A stretch of 5,567 nt of DNA from Deltaproteobacteria bacterium (GTDB taxonomy: Bacteria > Desulfobacterota_B > Binatia > UBA9968). Position 1 is the stretch's first letter, and each line of letters opens with the position of its first letter. The position numbers and the translations under genes were made by a program. The DNA is taken from assembly GCA_022545745.1 (NCBI GenBank), contig JACZQL010000132.1:1-5567 (forward strand), read 5' to 3'. The notes under the pieces were generated by a model. That model was not told the origin of the DNA, did not search any database, and was given only the letters and a program-made list of their open reading frames with translations. Positions 1 to 4,724 of this stretch are shown piece by piece.

Positions 1-12
1 TTAGTCAATCTA

Positions 13-156
13 GTTTGTTGGGTTTATTGGGTTTGTTGGGTTTGTTGGGTTTGTTGAGTTCTTTGGGTTTATTGGGTTTATTGAGTTTATAGCGTTTGTT
101 TGGTTTATCTGGTTCATTTCGTTTGTTTCGTTTGTTTGGTTGCTTTGCTTCTTTTG
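13..156. repeat. Degenerate 9-bp tandem repeat array (about 16 units)
   Basis: Sixteen consecutive 9-bp units can be laid out without gaps. They start with near-identical copies of gtttgttgg/gtttattgg at 13-84 and decay through units such as gtttatctg and gttcatttc to cttcttttg at 148-156. The left units are the most regular. On the minus strand the array is open in one frame and would encode Asn-Lys-Pro tripeptides, but this follows from the 9-bp period (three codons) and no real gene is supported. It lies downstream of acpS and directly precedes a second array with a 7-bp period. The role is unknown; replication slippage is the likely origin. Confidence 0.9.
20..49 (+). other. Canonical G-quadruplex motif within the 9-bp array
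   Basis: Four GGG tracts at 20-22, 29-31, 38-40 and 47-49 are separated by three 6-nt loops (tttatt, tttgtt, tttgtt). This meets the usual G3N1-7 rule. Further GGG tracts follow at 65-67 and 74-76. The G-rich strand is the plus strand, which is the template for the leftward genes, so a downstream-of-acpS transcript would be C-rich and a quadruplex would form in DNA. The motif is seen directly; folding in vivo is not shown. Confidence 0.6.
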
Positions 157-163
157 TTTTGTA

Positions 164-267
164 CTGCTTACTATTTACTATTCGCTTTTTGCTGTTTACT
201 TTGACCAATGACCATTGACCAATTACTATTCACTATTCACTATTCACTAATTACGATTAACTAATTC
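164..267. repeat. Degenerate 7-bp tandem repeat array overlapping the acpS stop
   Basis: The stretch parses into about fifteen heptamers of the form ctNttNa: ctgctta, ctattta, ctattcg, ctttttg, ctgttta, one 6-bp unit, ccaatga, ccattga, ccaatta, three perfect ctattca copies at 226-246, then ctaatta, cgattaa and ctaattc. The last unit (261-267) contains the reverse complement of the acpS TAG stop plus its last codon or so, so the array enters the gene's 3' end. It resembles the short tandem heptamers seen between genes in many environmental bacteria and cyanobacteria. No function can be assigned. Confidence 0.85.
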
Positions 268-638
268 CTCACTACCAGGAGTACAAGTGCGATTGCATAT
301 TGTTCCGTGTGGGACATCGACACAAACGAGTCTACCACCCCCAAATCATTAGCTTTTATCGCGGTGGTTCCGGAAAGACGGAGGATGGGTTTACCGGAGC
401 GCTCATTGCGCACCTCCACATCCCGCCAATCCAAACTTCCACTTAGACCAGTCCCCAGGGCTTTAAAAAGCGCCTCTTTGGCGGCAAACCGAGCTGCAAA
501 GTGCTGGAAAGGGTAGTGCTTACGTCGTGAATAGCGGAGTTCCTCCTGAGTAAAAACCCTCTCTTGCAGCGCAAGCTTCTCACCAAAGACTCGCGCTAAC
601 CTCCCAACCTCCACCAGGTCGACTCCGATCTTGTACAT
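261..638 (-). CDS. acpS: Holo-[acyl-carrier-protein] synthase AcpS
   Basis: This enzyme transfers 4'-phosphopantetheine from coenzyme A to the conserved serine of acyl carrier protein, in the cytoplasm, activating ACP for fatty acid or polyketide-type synthesis. The 125-residue product matches the family length. It opens with IGVDLVEVGRL (residues 4-14), whose Asp7 is the Mg2+ ligand. It continues with RVFTQEEL at 27-34 and the signature FAARFAAKEALFKALGTG around 47-64 with the metal-binding Glu55, and ends with SMSHTEQYAIA at 107-117. The ATG at 636-638 was chosen because homology starts there. The frame stays open upstream to an ATG at 813-815, but those 59 codons only read through a palindromic repeat. 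No Shine-Dalgarno sequence is visible before the ATG. A 207-bp gap separates it from the upstream ligase gene, so co-transcription is uncertain. The stop lies inside a 7-bp repeat array. Confidence 0.94.
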   Translation of the reverse strand: MYKIGVDLVEVGRLARVFGEKLALQERVFTQEELRYSRRKHYPFQHFAARFAAKEALFKALGTGLSGSLDWRDVEVRNERSGKPILRLSGTTAIKANDLGVVDSFVSMSHTEQYAIALVLLVVRN

Positions 639-674
639 TTGAATTGGTCTATCTCGTCTATTTAGTCGTTCTGG
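639..674. repeat. Short run of degenerate 9-bp units abutting the acpS start
   Basis: Four 9-bp units can be read: ttgaattgg, tctatctcg, tctatttag and tcgttctgg. They resemble the decayed units of the downstream array, for example tttatctgg and tttgtttcg when that array is rotated by one base. The run touches the acpS ATG and occupies the place of the expected ribosome binding site. Similarity is by eye and the units are degenerate, so this call is tentative. Confidence 0.4.
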
Positions 675-706
675 AATGTTCAACAGTACAACTTCAACAA
701 AGTTTT

Positions 707-785
707 TCGCGCCAAGACGCCAAGCCCGCAAAGAAAAATATTTTCCTATTTCTCCGAACTTGGCGTCCTTTGCGCCTTTGCGCGA
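707..785. repeat. Palindromic intergenic repeat made of cGC(A/C)AAG octamers
   Basis: The left arm holds three head-to-tail copies (gcgccaag 709-716, acgccaag 717-724, cccgcaaag 725-733). The right arm holds three inverted copies, which on the minus strand read gcgcaaag (776-783), gcgcaaag (768-775) and gacgccaag (759-767). The arms start with a perfect 6-bp complement (707-712 with 780-785) and pair at about 14 of the first 18 positions around an AT-rich centre. Elements of this wording (GCGCAAAGGCGCAAAGGACGCC-like) are, as I recall, dispersed between genes in many unrelated bacterial genomes. A transcript could fold into a long hairpin between the ligase and acpS genes, which could dampen read-through or affect mRNA stability; that role is inference. 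Confidence 0.8.
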
Positions 786-802
786 GTCGTCTTTTATCCG
801 AT

Positions 803-824
803 CCCCTAAATGCAAATTCAGGGG
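803..824 (-). other. Small hairpin just downstream of the ligase gene
   Basis: The segment cccct (803-807) pairs with agggg (820-824). After one mismatch a second 3-bp stem (809-811 with 816-818) closes a 4-nt loop. It starts 21 nt past the ligase stop codon on the minus strand. No run of U follows in the direction of transcription, so it is not a standard intrinsic terminator. It may act as an mRNA 3'-end stabiliser or be chance. Confidence 0.3.
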
Positions 825-845
825 GAAAATTTCAAATATCTTTGG

Positions 846-2162
846 TTAGGAGTTTTGCCGTTCATCAACAAGCCGGAGCAATTTCTGCCCTTTCCTCAAA
901 CTTCCGACTGGAGGAAAAACAAACTCGACTTCTGCTAATTTCTGTAGATAGGTTTGCCATGCTGATGGGTGTTCGCTTTGAATCCGGTTAAAGATCCGTT
1001 CCTTGATCTCCTGGTGAGACATGCCATTTTGCACCTCTAACCGAAACTCAAACGTCTGCTTCCCTGATCTTTCGCATACGGCCACTTGCCAATCATCTGC
1101 CAGCCCGGGAACGGGACCAAGGATTCTGTCGAAAAAGTCAGGATAAATATTACCCCAGGCACATGAGACCTGCTCATCGACCCGACCACAGATGGGAGAA
1201 ATCCGCCTAAAAGGTAGTCCGCAGTCGCAGCGTCCCTCAAGCCACCGCGCCACGTCTCCAGTCCTGTAACGAATAAGGGGCATTACACGACGCGTAATCG
1301 TCGTGATGACTAGCTCCCCATAACCCTCTGGATCTGGCCTATCGATCTCTACAAAAAAGTCAAACTCATTCACGTGATAGCCCCTGCGCACGGGACACTC
1401 GAAACCTAGGGTCGTGGCTGCCTCAGCAGACGCATAAGTCATATATAGCGGTGCCCCCCAAAACTCTTCGATTTCCGATCGCGTCCGATCCGAGATCCCC
1501 TCACCGCCTCCAATCATGAGTTTTATGGGCGCTGGCTTACCTTGCTCTCGGGCGATCTCCGTCAAGCGAGCCAACCAGAAGGGATCGCTCACAATGATGT
1601 TAAACTGATAATCAGCGAGACGGGAGTAGGCCTCTTTTGGGTCCACCCGTCCTACCACCATGGCAAAGAGTGGCATAAAGCGGACCCAATTCTGAACCAG
1701 GAGTGCCCCGAGCCCAAAACTTAGGTCAAAGGTGCATAACAGCCGATCTTCCGGCTTGAGATCGTACAGAGCATAAAGAAGCCCTCCCTGGCGAGCGTAA
1801 TAATCCATTTCATCCCGACCGAGATAGACCCTGCTCACGTGACCCGATGTTCCTGAACTCTCAATCGCCAGTGCTGGCGTGCCGCTGAGAATAAGCTCCG
1901 GTCGACTCTTCACGATTTCCCGAGTCAAGAAGAAAGTCCCCATCTCCTCGGGAGAGGCAATTCGATTTACATCGATCCCCGCCTTGGCAAACTCCTCTCG
2001 GTAAAACGAGATGTGGGAAGCACGGTGCAAAGTCTCCTTGAGCCCGGGCTTTCGCAGCGCATAGATGAGCCACAGTGGAAGCGCACGAATAAAAGAAAGA
2101 GTTAGATGGGGCCGGCCCCTCCCGGCCTTGAAGATAACCTCCGATAGGGCTGCAAAATTCAT
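846..2162 (-). CDS. PaaK/CapK-like adenylate-forming ligase (phenylacetate-CoA ligase family), substrate unknown
   Basis: A cytoplasmic member of the ANL superfamily, expected to activate a carboxylate with ATP to an acyl-adenylate and pass it to CoA or another thiol or amine. Visible motifs in the 438 residues are the ATP-binding loop ESSGTSG at 101-107, GGGEGIS at 218-224, YASAEA at 243-248 (adenine/substrate loop), YRTGDVA at 299-305 whose Asp303 should bind the ribose, GRVDE at 326-330 at the hinge, and a C-terminal RKGQKLLRLVD (423-433) carrying the likely catalytic lysine. A Cys pair in RCDCG (311-315) precedes the hinge, as in many PaaK-like proteins. Length fits the family. The ATG overlaps the aminotransferase stop as ATGA, and GAGGAAGG lies just upstream. 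PaaK-like proteins in polysaccharide or secondary-metabolite clusters often act on acids other than phenylacetate, so the substrate cannot be read here. Its coupling to a cyclitol-type aminotransferase suggests that it supplies an acyl group to an amino product. Confidence 0.9.
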   Translation of the reverse strand: MNFAALSEVIFKAGRGRPHLTLSFIRALPLWLIYALRKPGLKETLHRASHISFYREEFAKAGIDVNRIASPEEMGTFFLTREIVKSRPELILSGTPALAIESSGTSGHVSRVYLGRDEMDYYARQGGLLYALYDLKPEDRLLCTFDLSFGLGALLVQNWVRFMPLFAMVVGRVDPKEAYSRLADYQFNIIVSDPFWLARLTEIAREQGKPAPIKLMIGGGEGISDRTRSEIEEFWGAPLYMTYASAEAATTLGFECPVRRGYHVNEFDFFVEIDRPDPEGYGELVITTITRRVMPLIRYRTGDVARWLEGRCDCGLPFRRISPICGRVDEQVSCAWGNIYPDFFDRILGPVPGLADDWQVAVCERSGKQTFEFRLEVQNGMSHQEIKERIFNRIQSEHPSAWQTYLQKLAEVEFVFPPVGSLRKGQKLLRLVDERQNS

Positions 2163-3466
2163 CGTCCTTCCTCAGTTAACCCCGAGGCAATGAGGAGATC
2201 GAGGTTCGCCCACACCTTCTCAAAGGCGTCGGCCCAGGCGTCAACAACGCTCGTTGGTTGGGCGAAAAGAGGGAACGACTGCGATCCGATGATAAAGGAT
2301 GCATCGAGAGCTGCCTGAGCCTCAGGGAATTGTTCTGAGGATCCAAAAAGAGGGTGGAACGGTATCGGGCTTGACTGCCAAATCACGGCCTCGACTCCTT
2401 CCGCACGTAACGCATGAAGGACGAGATCACGGAATTCGATGCTAGGCACGTTGACGCCAGCTCCCACAGGATCCAATCTTACGCGGTACTTGTGAAAGAC
2501 ATGGGTGGTGTCAGCTGGCACCACAGGCGTCTCAAGCCCCGCAAGCTTTGCAAGCCGGGCCGCAAGCCGAGCAGCGTTTTCCCTGCTACGCTCTGTTGTG
2601 AGCCCTAATCTTGTAAGCTGTGATCGCGCTAAAGCTGCTGTCAACTCCGTGGGCAGGTACATGTAACCTCTTGTCCCTGCAAGGGAGTCTGATTTTCCAT
2701 CCAAAGGACGATCAGGGTCCCAACCGGGATCCGGGTTGACACCATTGAATCGGAACCGTGCAGCCTTGGCAGCAAGCTCAGGTGAGTCGGTTACAAACAG
2801 TCCACCTTCGCCCGCGGGTAAGTTTTTTGTGGAGTTGAGACTAAAGGCCGCCATGTGCCCCAGCCTTCCTGCCTGACGTCCACCGTAACTAGCGCCGTGG
2901 GCCTGAGCGGCGTCTTCGATCACGGTAAGCCCCCAACGGTCCGCAAGGGTATTAATGGGATCCATTTCAGCGGGAAGCCCGTGTAAATGGACAGGGATGA
3001 CCGCCTTGGTCCGCGGGGTGATGTGGTCAGCGACCCTTGCCGGGTCGAGGTTGTAGGTTATCCGATCGATATCTGCGAAAACAGGGGTCGCACCCTGATG
3101 AAGAACCGCTTGGGCCGTAGCAATAAACGTAAGGGCTGGAACGATCACCTCATCGCCTGGCCCGACTCCGGCTGCAGCCAACGCCATGTGAAGAGCGGCC
3201 GTGCCACTATTTGTGGCAAGACAAGTATGCACCCCCACATATGCAGCAAACTCCTTCTCCAGAGCCCGAATCTCTGGCGCCACTCGTCCTGACAGTACCC
3301 CTCGATTGAGAACCCGTTCAACAGCCTCATAGTCGGCCTTGGTCAGGATCGGCCACTGGCGGGTATCTCTCGATGTAGCAACTGGCTCCCCTCCCAAGAC
3401 CGCGAGGGTCTGAACTACCGCTTGAGCTAATTGGTTCCGCTGCAACGTCACTTCGCTAAAGATCAT
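2159..3466 (-). CDS. DegT/DnrJ/EryC1/StrS aminotransferase, StsC/AHBA-synthase-like branch
   Basis: A fold-type I PLP enzyme, 435 residues, that should convert a keto-sugar or keto-cyclitol to the amine using glutamine or glutamate, in the cytoplasm. The N-terminus LAVLGGEP (21-28) with WPI at 38-40 and GVLSG at 56-60 is the opening typical of the scyllo-inosose aminotransferase/AHBA synthase branch. NSGTAALHMAL (86-96) binds the PLP phosphate. DEVIVPALTF lies at 105-114, and EDAAQAHGA (184-192) carries Asp185, which pairs with the pyridine nitrogen. SLNSTKNLPAGEGG (209-222) carries the Schiff-base Lys214. The active site therefore looks complete. The ATG overlaps the upstream synthase stop by 4 bp (ATGA), with AAGG seven bases before it; the stop in turn overlaps the ligase start. 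Sugar nucleotides are an alternative substrate, but the adjacent inositol-phosphate synthase makes a ketocyclitol attractive. The family call is secure; the substrate is inferred. Confidence 0.94.
   Translation of the reverse strand: MIFSEVTLQRNQLAQAVVQTLAVLGGEPVATSRDTRQWPILTKADYEAVERVLNRGVLSGRVAPEIRALEKEFAAYVGVHTCLATNSGTAALHMALAAAGVGPGDEVIVPALTFIATAQAVLHQGATPVFADIDRITYNLDPARVADHITPRTKAVIPVHLHGLPAEMDPINTLADRWGLTVIEDAAQAHGASYGGRQAGRLGHMAAFSLNSTKNLPAGEGGLFVTDSPELAAKAARFRFNGVNPDPGWDPDRPLDGKSDSLAGTRGYMYLPTELTAALARSQLTRLGLTTERSRENAARLAARLAKLAGLETPVVPADTTHVFHKYRVRLDPVGAGVNVPSIEFRDLVLHALRAEGVEAVIWQSSPIPFHPLFGSSEQFPEAQAALDASFIIGSQSFPLFAQPTSVVDAWADAFEKVWANLDLLIASGLTEEGR
2166..2173 (-). promoter_or_regulatory. 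Ribosome binding site of the ligase gene
   Basis: On the minus strand GAGGAAGG ends three bases before the ligase ATG, with the GAGGA core at about 6-base spacing. It lies in the final codons of the aminotransferase gene. Together with the ATGA overlap it fixes the ligase start and supports coupled translation. Confidence 0.75.
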
Positions 3467-4662
3467 TGGTTTACCTTACACGCATGCCGTTCCACGTAGT
3501 CCAGCAAGAGACGGAACTGGTCAGGAAACGAATGGACATCGGTACCTTGCGGGTTTTTGAAAAAGCAAGCCAGATGGGAGAGCGCTCCCACTTCCCCGTT
3601 GCGGTGGGCGAATTCCGCCAAGCGTACGAGATCCAGAACGAGTGGGGCTGCTAGAATCGCATCGCACCCCTGCCAAGTAAACTGAACACTCATCTTGGTC
3701 CCCAGGAAACCCCGGAAATGAATAAAATCCCATGCCGTCTTCCAGTTGCCCAGAGATGGTACGTATTCGATAAAGACCCCACTGTGGGGCCTGTATCCAA
3801 GCGTCGCTTCAAGAACACGTTCCTTGCTTTCGACTTTGGCACGCTTGCTACTTGGATCGTTGAGTACCTCACCATCACCGCCACCAAGAATATTAAAACC
3901 CTGCCAGGAGAGCACCTCGAGATTGCGTGATCGGAAAAGGGGTGCCAGGACGGCCTTGAGCAGGGTCTCTCCCGTCTTCCCGTCGCTCCCGCAAAAGGGC
4001 ACTTCGCGTAGCTTTGCCAGTTCCAACAGCGCGGGAAGCGTCACGCTTACCGACGGCGTAAAATTGACAAAAGGCAAACCCTGGCCTAGTGCGATGTATG
4101 CATAGAGTATGCTTGGAGTGAGTTGCGAATACCGGTTCTCTTCAATCAGTTTTCTGAATCCATCGAGTTGCTTGTGTTCCGGAGCAAGTGGAAGGGGTGG
4201 TTCCGTCGGCGTCAGATTCACTACAATAACGTTTTGCAGATTATGCTCGTTGCGAAAATGCTCCAAATCACGTTCTAGTCTCTTGACCGTAGCCGAAAGC
4301 GACTCTTTGTGATCCAAACCCGAGGAAGATAGGGAAGGAATTCCATTTGCAATGAAGCCAGCGCAGATTCGCCCATCGAAAGCTTCCAACTCCCCCCGTA
4401 CCGATTCCACAAGATCTCCCGGAAGCATGCGGTCAGCATAAGCAAGTTCACGTGCACGCTCGACCGAGCTGGTTGAAACGACGTCCCACCCACCGAAAAC
4501 GAGGCGGTCCAACGATACCAGTCCCAGTGACGCGAATTCCGGCAGCTCCGTTACAAGCCCCAGAGGCTTTGTCAATCCGCGTGCGAGGGCACTGGCTCCC
4601 ACCAGGAGGGTGGTAGCAATGGCTCCCTTAGCCCCGGCTAACCATACACCGATTTTCCCCAT
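3463..4662 (-). CDS. ino1: Myo-inositol-1-phosphate synthase family protein (inositol-3-phosphate synthase)
   Basis: Expected to cyclise glucose 6-phosphate to 1L-myo-inositol 1-phosphate with catalytic NAD+, in the cytoplasm. The N-terminus KIGVWLAGAKGAIATTLL is a dinucleotide-binding glycine loop. Further family segments are NLTPTEPP, FVNFTPS (the FINGSPQ-like position), GSDGKTGETLLK, NILGGGDGEVL, and AILAAPLVLDLVRLAEF near the C-terminus. Numbering from the ATG at 4660-4662 (399 residues), Lys276 and Lys280 (AKVESK), Lys308 (GNWKTAWD) and Lys369 (CFFKNP) fall where the four catalytic lysines of yeast and Archaeoglobus MIPS lie. The spacings of 4, 28 and 61 agree with the archaeal enzyme as I remember it. 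An in-frame TTG at 4672-4674 would add four residues; neither start has a clear Shine-Dalgarno sequence and I prefer the ATG. The length is of the short prokaryotic type, well below the roughly 530 residues of eukaryotes. The stop overlaps the aminotransferase ATG. A related isomerase or cyclase role cannot be excluded. Confidence 0.88.
   Translation of the reverse strand: MGKIGVWLAGAKGAIATTLLVGASALARGLTKPLGLVTELPEFASLGLVSLDRLVFGGWDVVSTSSVERARELAYADRMLPGDLVESVRGELEAFDGRICAGFIANGIPSLSSSGLDHKESLSATVKRLERDLEHFRNEHNLQNVIVVNLTPTEPPLPLAPEHKQLDGFRKLIEENRYSQLTPSILYAYIALGQGLPFVNFTPSVSVTLPALLELAKLREVPFCGSDGKTGETLLKAVLAPLFRSRNLEVLSWQGFNILGGGDGEVLNDPSSKRAKVESKERVLEATLGYRPHSGVFIEYVPSLGNWKTAWDFIHFRGFLGTKMSVQFTWQGCDAILAAPLVLDLVRLAEFAHRNGEVGALSHLACFFKNPQGTDVHSFPDQFRLLLDYVERHACKVNQ
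3474..3477 (-). promoter_or_regulatory. Ribosome binding site of the aminotransferase gene
   Basis: On the minus strand AAGG (within TAAGGT) sits seven bases before the aminotransferase ATG, inside the 3' end of the inositol-phosphate synthase gene. It is a short, weak site, but well placed, and it supports the start that forms the ATGA overlap. Confidence 0.5.
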
Positions 4663-4688
4663 AAGTTCTGTCAATAGAAAATGGAAAG

Positions 4689-4716
4689 ATAGAAATTACA
4701 CCCATCTAATTTCTAT
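4689..4716 (-). other. AT-rich perfect inverted repeat between glycosyltransferase and inositol-phosphate synthase genes
   Basis: The 10-bp arms atagaaatta (4689-4698) and taatttctat (4707-4716) are exact complements around an 8-nt loop. The repeat lies in the short gap after the glycosyltransferase stop (4725) and before the synthase start. Downstream on the minus strand comes a pyrimidine-rich ctttccattttct, so a weak terminator or attenuator is possible. An operator for a dimeric regulator is the other option. The stem has only two G/C pairs, so as an RNA terminator it would be weak. Confidence 0.45.
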
Positions 4717-4724
4717 TCTGTGGG

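Noticed and set aside
5..208. Minus-strand frame coding a 67-residue Asn/Lys/Pro-rich peptide
   Set aside because: It only reads the 9-bp array, whose period of three codons keeps the frame open; it starts with TTG and has no domain or ribosome binding site.
13..267. CRISPR array
   Set aside because: Units are 7 or 9 bp, contiguous and without unique spacers, and there are no cas genes.
639..815. Upstream in-frame extension of AcpS to an ATG at 813-815
   Set aside because: The added residues come from the palindromic repeat and lie outside AcpS homology, which begins at the ATG at 636-638.
644..991. Plus-strand open frame of 115 codons
   Set aside because: It runs through the repeat and into the antisense of the ligase 3' end, with no recognisable protein features.
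3746..4105. Plus-strand open frame of 119 codons antisense to the inositol-phosphate synthase gene
   Set aside because: It is a shadow of a well-supported gene; its composition is low-complexity and it shows no motif.
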